Assembly (NCBI GenBank): GCA_026415195.1
Contig: JAOAHO010000017.1
Location: forward strand, 1 to 50,040
Reading direction: 5' to 3'
Length of the DNA: 50,040 nucleotides
DNA from: Bacteroidia bacterium
Lineage (GTDB): Bacteria > Bacteroidota > Bacteroidia > B-17B0 > Aurantibacillaceae
In this document: piece after piece, positions 36,074 to 43,766 of the stretch
How positions within the stretch are numbered: position 1 is the first letter of the stretch
How the letters are laid out: every line of letters begins with the position of its first letter
The notes under the pieces: model-generated
The model's database searches: none
Told to the model about the DNA's origin: nothing
Seen by the model: only the letters and a program-made list of their open reading frames with translations
Program-made: the position numbers and the translations under genes

Positions 36074-37734
36074 TTAACGGTAAAATTTTGGTTATTGGCA
36101 GTTATGATTCTTATGAAATAAAAACCTGTTGAAAGAGGGAAACCGCAATGGTACATCGGGCAGGACACTGTTTCTTTTCCGATGATTTTTCCGGAGGTGG
36201 TGTATACTTCCAAAGTAAGGGGAAGAAGAGATACATCGGATTCCAGGTAAAAGCAACCGTTGCCGGGATTAGGAAAAATTTTTGCTTTTAATTCCCGGGT
36301 ACTCCATTCATGAAGCCCGTCAGGGCTGCCTGAAGAAAAGATTTTTTGTATGTAAATATCCCTTGCGCTTACGGCTTCATTCCGACGATCCTGCCAGGCA
36401 ACAATCATCCCTCCGTTTTCGTCATGAACATTTTTCGGGTCTGCCTGGGTGTTGGCAGCCGTACACACCGGTACATTCCAAAGGATATTTCCTGCAGCAT
36501 TAATTTTTGCCCCGGAAATATTCCATCCCTGAGCAGTGGAGTCCTGCCACACGATGTAGGCATTGCCTCCCGCGTCCACGTCAATGTTGGGATTAATCTG
36601 GTCGAAAGATCCTGTGCTTAATGGTTTCCCGTTTGCCTGTAAAAGTGCCGTGCCGTTTGTGTTGAATATTTGAAAGTAAATATCGGTATTGGTTACTGCT
36701 CTGTAATCTTTCCATACCACAAAAGCAAGATTTCCGTTGGTTTGCAGGTCGTGAGCGCTTTGGTTACCCGTGGCATTGCATACCGGAACGCCGTTAGTTC
36801 CCCACTGAGCCATTCCATTGTCGTTAATATATTGTATATATATGTCATAATCTAAAGCATTACGATTGTCTTGCCAGACGACCACAAATCCTGCTCCAAA
36901 TAATTCAATTTTAGGATTGGTTTGAGTTCCGGGAGCGCTGCATATCCAATATCCGTTTCCGCCCGGATTCCACAATCTTGTTCCCTGATCGTTGAGTTTT
37001 TGGCAATAAATGTCATGGTTGGCGCCGTTTCGTCGGTCCTGCCAAACCACATAAATTCCTCCGCTGGAAGCCATTTCCAGCCGAGGGTTTTTTTGATCAT
37101 AACCCGCATTGCACACTACGGTCCCCGTACTACCCCACAACCTTGTGCCGGAAGACGAAAGTTTTTGAGCCATAATGTTCCAGTTTCCTGCTGACGAATC
37201 CTGGAACACCACGTATGATTCACCGTTTGAATTAAGCGCAACTTTTCCGTCGTTTTGTGTTAAGCTGTTGGTAACTACCGGGTTGCCGTTTGTGGCCCAA
37301 AGCACGTTTCCGCTGGTATCAATCATTTGAGCATAGATATCCACATTCCCACTACGGAAATCATTCCAAATAATTACTGCTTTTCCGTTACGATAGTTTA
37401 TGTTGGGATTAGATTGGTGTGCCGAATGAATACACAGTGGCTTACCGTTTGCGCCCCATTGGGCCACGCCATTTTTATTAAATCGTTGAATGTAAATGTC
37501 GGCAGAAAGAGGGTTATTCCGATAATCTTCCCAAACGACGATGGCACCACCGTTGCCGTCTTCGGCAATTCTGACATTTTGCTGGTCGTTAAGTGCCGTA
37601 CTTACAGGTGTGTTAAGGCTAACATTGGAATTCCACTGCGAAAGGATTGCTATTGGAAAAACGAAAAATGCGGTAGCAAGAAAAACGTAAAGATCAATAA
37701 ATTTATTTCGTAACGGAACCAAAAAAGCAAACAT
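36058..37734 (-). CDS. T9SS-secreted beta-propeller-like repeat protein
   Basis: 558 residues from ATG 37734; an upstream TTG at 37749 is less likely. Signal peptide (LYVFLATAFFVFPIAILSQ), then eight repeats of about 54 residues, each with a core like GG-x-x-VVWQD-x-RN, then DIY-x-Q, then a G-x-x-LW turn. The last about 75 residues are a type A T9SS sorting domain (IFPNPGNGCFYLES ... GKIIGKE ... STGFYFIRI). It should cross the outer membrane and be attached to the surface or released. No catalytic motif was seen, and binding of a ligand or polymer is a guess. First gene of the five-gene set that ends in DUF4956. Confidence 0.85.
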   Translation of the reverse strand: MFAFLVPLRNKFIDLYVFLATAFFVFPIAILSQWNSNVSLNTPVSTALNDQQNVRIAEDGNGGAIVVWEDYRNNPLSADIYIQRFNKNGVAQWGANGKPLCIHSAHQSNPNINYRNGKAVIIWNDFRSGNVDIYAQMIDTSGNVLWATNGNPVVTNSLTQNDGKVALNSNGESYVVFQDSSAGNWNIMAQKLSSSGTRLWGSTGTVVCNAGYDQKNPRLEMASSGGIYVVWQDRRNGANHDIYCQKLNDQGTRLWNPGGNGYWICSAPGTQTNPKIELFGAGFVVVWQDNRNALDYDIYIQYINDNGMAQWGTNGVPVCNATGNQSAHDLQTNGNLAFVVWKDYRAVTNTDIYFQIFNTNGTALLQANGKPLSTGSFDQINPNIDVDAGGNAYIVWQDSTAQGWNISGAKINAAGNILWNVPVCTAANTQADPKNVHDENGGMIVAWQDRRNEAVSARDIYIQKIFSSGSPDGLHEWSTRELKAKIFPNPGNGCFYLESDVSLLPLTLEVYTTSGKIIGKETVSCPMYHCGFPLSTGFYFIRIITANNQNFTVKWASK

Positions 37735-37739
37735 GTGTA

Positions 37740-37771
37740 AAGTTAACAAAATATTAATTAATTGTTAACTT
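37740..37771. repeat. 10-bp perfect inverted repeat upstream of the T9SS operon
   Basis: AAGTTAACAA (37740-37749) and TTGTTAACTT (37762-37771) are perfect inverted copies separated by 12 AT-only bases. They fill the gap between the rpoN stop and the T9SS gene ATG. The position suits an operator or promoter-overlapping site. The right-arm decamer recurs before purH at 26614-26623. Confidence 0.6.
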
Positions 37772-37784
37772 CGTGAAAAAAACC

Positions 37785-39278
37785 TCAAATTTTTTTCCTG
37801 AGTCGTGCAACGGGAATATTTAGTTCTTCACGATATTTAGCCACGGTCCTACGGGCAATTTTATATCCTTTCTGATTTAAAGCCTCACACAACTCATCAT
37901 CGGTAAGAGGTTTGGACTTATTTTCCAGGTCAATTAGTTCTTTAATAAAGCTTTTAATCTCCCGGTTTGATACTTCCTCACCGTCTTTGGATTCCATACT
38001 TTCAGTAAAAAACCATTTAAGAGGAAAAGTGCCATAAGGAGTTTGAATGTATTTACTGTTCACCAGGCGAGACACAGTAGATATATCCAGTCCTGTTTTA
38101 TCAGCTATATCTTTAAGAATTAAGGGCTTAAGCCTGGCTTCGTCTCCGGTTTGAAAATATTCTTCCTGATGTTCCACAATAGCCATAACTCCTTTCAGAA
38201 GGGTCAATCGCCTTTGCTCCAAAGCATCGATAAACCACTTGGCCTGTTCGATTTTTTCACGAATAAACTTTCCGGCTTCTTTTTCCGATTTGCTTTTTTT
38301 TGAAGAATATTCTTCAAGCATTTTCAAATATTCCTTGCTGATAAATAAATCAGGCTGGTTCATGGAATGAAGTGATATCTCCGGCTTTCCGTTCACCATG
38401 CTGACCATGACGTCGGGTTGAATGTTAGAGCCGGAGCTGGTTTGGGTACCGCCAAGGCCCGGCCTGGGATTGAGCTTATGAATCACCCGTTCGGCTTTTA
38501 ACAACTCATCTCGCGTGATTTTAAGCCTGGCAAGGATTTTGTCAAATTGCTTTTTGCTCAGTTCCTCCATAAAGTGGCGAACGATGTCAGTGGCCACTTT
38601 AACGCCCGGCAATTCTTTATCCATTTTATTGAGTTGTAACAGCAGGCACTCCTGAAGCGAAGTGGCACCCACGCCGGGAGGATCAAATGTTTGAATGATT
38701 TTCAGAACTTTGCTGACTTTTTCAGGAGTGGTTTGTAAGTTGAGCTTAAATAACAGATCGTCGGTTATGGATTCTATATCTCTGCGAAGATAGCCGTCAT
38801 CGTCCAGACAACCGATAAGATATTCACCGATTTGAAATTCATTTTCCTCAAGGGGCAGGGTGTAAAGTTGTTCTATCAAACCATCCTGACTTCGGCCTGA
38901 TTCTATGACCACCGGTTCATAATGTTCATCGTCTTCATTGCGGTTTATGGTTTCATATTTATATGAGTCCAGTTCTTCATCGTCCATAAAATCTTCCAGA
39001 GTCACATTATTGTTCATTTCGACAGGTTCCGATTCCGAAGCATCTTCCCCTGCAGATTCGGCCCCTGGGTCATCTTCCATACGCCCATCCCATTCGTCTT
39101 TCTCCTCCTGCAGTTCTTCCTGATCGGGTTCTTCCGTTAGGGCTGGGTTATCGTTCAACTCTTCGCGTATACGGTCTTCGAGCTGCTGGACTGGCAACGA
39201 AAGCAATTTCATCAAAAGAATTTGCTGCGGGAGAAGGCGCTGCTGAAGCTTCAGGTTCTGTGTTTGCTTTAGTGCCAT
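37785..39278 (-). CDS. rpoN: RNA polymerase sigma-54 factor
   Basis: 497 residues. N-terminal region I: QNLKLQQRLLPQQILLMKLLSLPVQQLEDRIREELNDNPAL. Then an acidic region II (residues 53-115), the core-binding region with FDPPGVGATSLQECLLLQL, a helix-turn-helix (TGLDISTVSRLVNSKYIQTPYG), and the RpoN box near the C-terminus (ARRTVAKYREELNI). No enhancer-binding activator protein is encoded nearby. Co-directional with tyrS 9 bp upstream, probably the same transcript. Confidence 0.96.
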   Translation of the reverse strand: MALKQTQNLKLQQRLLPQQILLMKLLSLPVQQLEDRIREELNDNPALTEEPDQEELQEEKDEWDGRMEDDPGAESAGEDASESEPVEMNNNVTLEDFMDDEELDSYKYETINRNEDDEHYEPVVIESGRSQDGLIEQLYTLPLEENEFQIGEYLIGCLDDDGYLRRDIESITDDLLFKLNLQTTPEKVSKVLKIIQTFDPPGVGATSLQECLLLQLNKMDKELPGVKVATDIVRHFMEELSKKQFDKILARLKITRDELLKAERVIHKLNPRPGLGGTQTSSGSNIQPDVMVSMVNGKPEISLHSMNQPDLFISKEYLKMLEEYSSKKSKSEKEAGKFIREKIEQAKWFIDALEQRRLTLLKGVMAIVEHQEEYFQTGDEARLKPLILKDIADKTGLDISTVSRLVNSKYIQTPYGTFPLKWFFTESMESKDGEEVSNREIKSFIKELIDLENKSKPLTDDELCEALNQKGYKIARRTVAKYREELNIPVARLRKKI

Positions 39279-39287
39279 ATTACTATT

Positions 39288-40562
39288 TTACTCAACTACA
39301 CACAAAAAATAATTCTTTTTTCCTTTTTGCAACAAAATAAATTTGTCTTTAAGCAAAAAGCTTTGGTCCACTTTCAGGTCGGGCTTCAGGACTTTCCTGC
39401 GATTAATGGAAAATCCTCCGGATTGAATAAGCTTTTTGGCTTCTGATCGGCTGGGTAAAAATCCGGTAAGGTCGGTCAGTAATTCCGGCAGTAAAATCCC
39501 TGCAGTCACTTTGTCTCTGGATATGCCTGCCCTGGGAACACCATCCATGATTTCAAGCAGGGTGGCCTCATCCAAGGCCTTAAAATCGTGCTCCGTTCCT
39601 TTAAATAATACTTCCGATGCCTTGATCGCATTTTCACAATCTTCTTTGGAGTGAACAAAAATGGTTAATTCCTCAGCTAAAGCCTTTTGAAGAATGCGTT
39701 GTTCCGGGCCAGATTTGTGTTTTTGTACCAAAGCGACAGTTTCTTCTTTGGGTTTGATACTGAAGTAGTATATAAAATGCTCTATATCTTCATCTGCCGC
39801 ATTCAGCCAAAACTGATAAAACTTATAAGGGGAGGTTTTTCGGGCATCCAGCCACACGTTCCCCGATTCTGTTTTTCCGAATTTGGTTCCGTCGGCTTTT
39901 TTGATAAGGGTGGTGGTGAGGGCAAAGGCCTGGCCGTTGATTTTTCTCCGGATGAGTTCTGTTCCCGTAGTAATGTTGCCCCATTGGTCGCTGCCGCCCA
40001 TCTGTATGGTGCATCCCTTGTGCTGGTAGAGCCATAGGAAATCGTAGGCCTGCAGGAGCTGATAGGAAAACTCCGTGAAGCTCATCCCGTTTTCCAGGCG
40101 ATTTTTAACTGAGTCCTTGGCAAGCATGTAGTTAACCGTAATGTGTTTTCCCACTTCACGGATAAAGTCAAGAAAAGAAAAATCTTTTATCCAATCGTAG
40201 TTGTTCAGCACTTCCGCTTCGGCACGGTAGTTCGATAAAATTCTCTGGATTTGTTTGCTGATGGCTTCCAGGTTGTGCCGTATTTCATCAGGAGAAAGCA
40301 AGTTTCGTTCTTTGCTCTTTCCGCTGGGGTCGCCCACCATGCCGGTAGCACCGCCCAACAAAGCAATAGGCTTGTGTCCGTGGGAATAAAAACGGGCAAG
40401 GGTAATAATTTGAAGCAAGCTGCCCACGTGCAGGGAGTCGGCCGTGGGGTCGAAGCCTATATAAGCCCTGCGTTCGGGCCGAAGAAGTTCTTCATCCGTG
40501 CCGGGAGTAAAATTATGCAACAATCCCCGTTCTTTCAGGTCTTTCAAAAAACCCGATTTCAT
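39288..40562 (-). CDS. tyrS: Tyrosyl-tRNA synthetase
   Basis: Class I synthetase that charges tRNA-Tyr. 424 residues. GFDPTADSLHVGSLLQI (HIGH-type motif at residues 45-48), YDFLWLYQHKGCTIQMGGSDQWGNI, and the KMSKS-type loop KFGKTESGNVWLD are all present, followed by a C-terminal S4-like domain (LIQSGGFSINRRKV). Normal length for the TyrS bacterial group. It lies upstream of rpoN and is divergent from the cation transporter gene with about 80 bp between starts. Confidence 0.97.
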   Translation of the reverse strand: MKSGFLKDLKERGLLHNFTPGTDEELLRPERRAYIGFDPTADSLHVGSLLQIITLARFYSHGHKPIALLGGATGMVGDPSGKSKERNLLSPDEIRHNLEAISKQIQRILSNYRAEAEVLNNYDWIKDFSFLDFIREVGKHITVNYMLAKDSVKNRLENGMSFTEFSYQLLQAYDFLWLYQHKGCTIQMGGSDQWGNITTGTELIRRKINGQAFALTTTLIKKADGTKFGKTESGNVWLDARKTSPYKFYQFWLNAADEDIEHFIYYFSIKPKEETVALVQKHKSGPEQRILQKALAEELTIFVHSKEDCENAIKASEVLFKGTEHDFKALDEATLLEIMDGVPRAGISRDKVTAGILLPELLTDLTGFLPSRSEAKKLIQSGGFSINRRKVLKPDLKVDQSFLLKDKFILLQKGKKNYFLCVVE

Positions 40563-40642
40563 GGCATAAAGTTAAGAAAAAGGGGTGGAGTGCTGCAATG
40601 TTTGAAATTGATAAATTGTAAGTAATTTTAGTCGCCAAACAA

Positions 40643-41338
40643 GTGCAAAAAAATTTTTTTCATAATTGCCAACACGATACCGGAGGCGGCCATTTTCAAA
40701 GGGATTCCGAAAAGACGTTATCATTTGAACGAAATACACTCTATGTGGTAATTATATCGGCTGTGGCCATGGCTCTGGAGGTGTTTTACGGATATCACAG
40801 TGGCTCGGTGGCCCTGCTTGCCGACGGGTATCATATGGGCTCACACGTATTTGCCATCGGACTGAGCTGGTTGGCCTATTGGTTTGCCCGCAAATGGAGT
40901 AATTCCGCGCACATCTCCTTCAACCGCGATAACCTCCTTGCCCTGTCGGGATTTACCAGCGGTATCATCTTGCTTTTGTTCTGTATGGAAATCATTCACG
41001 AGTCGGCAGAACGTATCCTGCATCCGGAAAATATTATTTTCAGTGAAGCCATCGGGGTGGCTTGTATTGGTTTTGTGGTGAATCTCCTGAGTATATGGTT
41101 TTTACATAAAGATCACGATCAACACGACTTAAATATTCGTTCGGCCTATTTACATGTACTTTCCGACTTAATGACAAGCATTCTTGCCATAGTGTCCCTT
41201 TTAATCGGATACTTTTTTGAAATCCAAAGGGTTGACGGTTTTGCTGGGCTGATCAGCAGCATTGTGATTTTTTACTGGAGCTTTGGTCTGATTATAAAAT
41301 CCTGTAGGTTTTTGCTTCAGTTCAGAAAAAACGGTTAA
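40643..41338 (+). CDS. Short cation diffusion facilitator (DmeF/ZitB-like) lacking the C-terminal domain
   Basis: 231-residue CDF family transporter with six membrane segments. It begins with a His-rich tail (HNCQHDTGGGH). The metal site lies in LLADGYHMGSHVFA (Asp61, His64), the DGxHM form typical of DmeF-type members, and the second site in YLHVLSDLM. A His-rich loop (HKDHDQHD) lies between helices IV and V. Family members usually have 300 or more residues with a cytoplasmic domain after helix VI; here the frame stops about 25 residues into that region. The start is GTG 40643. Substrate (Co, Ni, Zn) cannot be fixed. Confidence 0.85.
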   Translation: MQKNFFHNCQHDTGGGHFQRDSEKTLSFERNTLYVVIISAVAMALEVFYGYHSGSVALLADGYHMGSHVFAIGLSWLAYWFARKWSNSAHISFNRDNLLALSGFTSGIILLLFCMEIIHESAERILHPENIIFSEAIGVACIGFVVNLLSIWFLHKDHDQHDLNIRSAYLHVLSDLMTSILAIVSLLIGYFFEIQRVDGFAGLISSIVIFYWSFGLIIKSCRFLLQFRKNG

Positions 41339-41374
41339 ATCCCCGTAAATTTTAGTTAATTTGGCAGTCAAAAC

Positions 41375-42139
41375 ATGGCCATGAGCGATCCATTTGTTAA
41401 AACGGAAATCCAGGACGGTATCGGCATCATTACTTTTTTTCATCCTCAGAGCAATTCCATGCCCGGGGAACAACTGCGAAAACTTGCCGAAGAAATTACG
41501 AATGCCGGAAAAAATGACGAAATCAAAGTAATCGTGCTCAAGAGTGAAGGAGACAAAGCGTTTTGTGCAGGAGCCAGCTTCGACGAACTTGTTCAAATTG
41601 AAAACGAAGAACAAGGATTGAAATTCTTCAGCGGATTTGCTCATGTAATCAATTCCATGCGAAAGGCGCCCAAGTTTATTCTGGCGCGTGTACACAGCAA
41701 AGCCGTTGGCGGGGGCGTAGGGATTGCTTCGGCGGCAGATTATACTTTTGCCGTACCTTCGGCATCGGTTAAGCTGTCGGAACTGGCAGTGGGCATTGGC
41801 CCTTTTGTGGTGGGGCCTGCCGTGGAAAGAAAAATCGGTAAAGCCGCTTTTCAGGAACTGGCTACGGATGCCTCCAACTGGCGCAGCGCACAATGGGCCA
41901 ACGAAAAAGGCCTTTATACCGACCTTTACGACAGTATCTCCGACATGGACAAAGCACTAATGGCACTGGCAGGCACACTTGCCAAATCAAGCCCGCAAGC
42001 TATGGCCGAATTGAAAAAAGTGTATTGGGAAGGTACTGAGCAATGGGATGACCTGCTCATCCAACGCGCCAAAATCAGCGGAAGATTAATTTTAAGCGAG
42101 TTTTCCAAAAATTTTATCAGGAAATTTAAAAACAAATAA
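41375..42139 (+). CDS. Enoyl-CoA hydratase/isomerase family protein
   Basis: 254-residue crotonase-fold protein. Oxyanion-hole residues occur in DKAFCAGASFDEL and in AVGGGVGIASAADYTFA; SELAVGIGPFVVGPAVERKIG follows, where hydratases usually carry the catalytic Glu pair. The first Glu is not clearly present (KAVGGGVGI is usually followed by A/C-x-D), so the reaction could be hydration, isomerisation or another crotonase chemistry. Two in-frame ATGs (41375 and 41381) are possible starts. It precedes the superoxide dismutase gene by 2 bp. Confidence 0.85.
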   Translation: MAMSDPFVKTEIQDGIGIITFFHPQSNSMPGEQLRKLAEEITNAGKNDEIKVIVLKSEGDKAFCAGASFDELVQIENEEQGLKFFSGFAHVINSMRKAPKFILARVHSKAVGGGVGIASAADYTFAVPSASVKLSELAVGIGPFVVGPAVERKIGKAAFQELATDASNWRSAQWANEKGLYTDLYDSISDMDKALMALAGTLAKSSPQAMAELKKVYWEGTEQWDDLLIQRAKISGRLILSEFSKNFIRKFKNK

Positions 42140-42141
42140 CC

Positions 42142-43155
42142 ATGAAAAACCTCATAAAATACTCCATCACTTATTTCTTTTGGACAGTGTTATTCGTATA
42201 TGCCCAGGCGCCCTATTCCCTAAGCCGTTTGCCTTATGGTTATAAGGACCTGGAGCCTTACATCGATGAACAAACCATGATTATCCACCACACCAAACAT
42301 CATCAGGCATACATTACCAACCTGAACAAAGCCATTCAGGGAACCGAAGCAGAAAAGTTATCACTCGAGGATTTGCTTAAAAACATTTCCAAATATCCTG
42401 CTTCCGTAAGGAATAATGCCGGAGGGCATTATAATCATGCGTTGTTTTGGACCATCCTGACGCCCAATAAAAACACTTCACCAAGCAAGCGGTTATCGGA
42501 TGCTATTCAAAACCACTTCGGAAATTTGGATTCCCTGAAAAGCCTGATGAACCGTGAAGCCATGAACCGATTTGGTTCCGGGTGGGTTTGGCTGAGCGTG
42601 GACGAGAATAAAAAATTGTTTGTTTCGTCAACTCCCAATCAGGACAACCCGATGATGGACGTGGCAGATAAAAGAGGAACCCCCATTTTGGGAATTGACG
42701 TGTGGGAACACGCCTATTACCTGAAATATCAAAACAGAAGGGGAGATTATCTAGCGGCAATTTGGAATGTGATTAACTGGGAAGAAGTGAGCAAAAGGTT
42801 TGAACTTTTAGTGCCGAAGGGAAAATTCGACGACTGGCCCGAAATTAAGGAATTCCACAAGGTGATGGCCCAAACGTTTCATCCGTCGGAAGAAGGAAAC
42901 CTGGAACCCATAAAAACCCGTAGTGGAGAGATGGCAGAAAAAGCCAAAAAACTGATGGCTTCCAAAATTCCTGCCGAGTTCGATAAGAAAGAAATCAGGG
43001 CTTCGGTAAAAAAACTTGCCATTGAAAGTGAAAAACTACATAAAATGGTCCAAAAGAAAGCGCCTGATGAAAAAATCAAGAAATCGCTGAGCGATTTGCA
43101 TGATGTGTTTCATACCATTGTGGGATTGTGCTCGGGGGAGCAGCATCAACATTAA
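42142..43155 (+). CDS. Exported Fe/Mn superoxide dismutase with C-terminal extension
   Basis: 337 residues against about 200 for ordinary SODs. Residues 1-22 are a signal peptide ending near YAQA, so the enzyme is periplasmic or outside. The SOD domain (25 to about 225) keeps the metal ligands: His in IIHHTKHHQAY, His in HYNHALFW, and Asp/His in GIDVWEHAYYLKYQN. GSGWVWLSV is also present. Residues about 230-337 form a Lys/Glu-rich, probably helical domain (EMAEKAKKLMASKI, IRASVKKLAIESEKL) ending GLCSGEQHQH, a possible metal site. I do not know this extension from a named family. Probably co-transcribed with the crotonase gene. Confidence 0.9.
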   Translation: MKNLIKYSITYFFWTVLFVYAQAPYSLSRLPYGYKDLEPYIDEQTMIIHHTKHHQAYITNLNKAIQGTEAEKLSLEDLLKNISKYPASVRNNAGGHYNHALFWTILTPNKNTSPSKRLSDAIQNHFGNLDSLKSLMNREAMNRFGSGWVWLSVDENKKLFVSSTPNQDNPMMDVADKRGTPILGIDVWEHAYYLKYQNRRGDYLAAIWNVINWEEVSKRFELLVPKGKFDDWPEIKEFHKVMAQTFHPSEEGNLEPIKTRSGEMAEKAKKLMASKIPAEFDKKEIRASVKKLAIESEKLHKMVQKKAPDEKIKKSLSDLHDVFHTIVGLCSGEQHQH

Positions 43156-43157
43156 AG

Positions 43158-43763
43158 TTATTCCGGCAAATAAGGAAAATGCTTTCCGTATTTCTGAAGC
43201 GTTCTGATGCCCGAGGATGAAATGTGTTCAAATTCTTTGTCGCAAAAAATGTTCACAATATTCAGTTCGGGATATAACTCCTTCATGTAACGGTATTGGT
43301 TTTGTTCATATTGGAAATCGGTTGAATTTCGAAGACCGCGGATAACGGTTACCGGATAAGGGAGCGATTGAACCAAGTCGGTCAACAGGGAGGAATATTC
43401 AACGATTTGCCTGTTTTTAATGCTTTGCGGTATGGGGAAAACACGCGGATCCTTGTCGGGGTTGTTCCCGAATGCAATGATTACTTTATCGAAAAGTTTT
43501 TCGGCTTTCAACAGAATATTCAGATGCCCCTTATGAAAAGGATTAAAGCTGCCCGGAAACAGCCCGATTTTTGGGCTATAATGCTCCAGCCATATTTTTC
43601 CGAAACGTGCATGTGGAAGCCCGTTTAAAAACTCCAGTCGCTTCTTTTTATACTCGTGCCAGTCGACTTGTTGGTAAAGCCTAAAGCATTTTATTTCAGT
43701 ATTGATTTGATCATTGGACTCGGTGGGATAATCGGTTTTTTTCCATTCCTTGATAATGTCCAT
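43158..43763 (-). CDS. coaD: Phosphopantetheine adenylyltransferase-like protein with N-terminal extension
   Basis: Adenylyltransferase of coenzyme A synthesis, by its last 135 residues: GLFPGSFNPFHKGHLNIL (HxGH-type motif H77-K-G-H80), FGNNPDKDPRVFPIP, VIRGLRNSTDFQYEQNQYRYMKELYP and ISSSGIRTLQKYG. CoaD is normally about 160 residues. Here about 65 residues precede the nucleotide-binding motif (WKKTDYPTESN ... WHEYKKKRLEFLNGLPHARFGKIWLEHYSP), of unknown role. It starts 3 bp after the M16 peptidase stop. The N-terminal motif FNPFHKGH also resembles NadD, so CoaD is likely, not certain. Confidence 0.8.
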   Translation of the reverse strand: MDIIKEWKKTDYPTESNDQINTEIKCFRLYQQVDWHEYKKKRLEFLNGLPHARFGKIWLEHYSPKIGLFPGSFNPFHKGHLNILLKAEKLFDKVIIAFGNNPDKDPRVFPIPQSIKNRQIVEYSSLLTDLVQSLPYPVTVIRGLRNSTDFQYEQNQYRYMKELYPELNIVNIFCDKEFEHISSSGIRTLQKYGKHFPYLPE

Positions 43764-43766
43764 GGC

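Noticed and set aside
36058-37734. Direct DNA repeats in the T9SS gene as a mobile or CRISPR-like repeat
   Set aside because: The repeats are conserved at protein level but diverged in DNA, as expected for protein blades.
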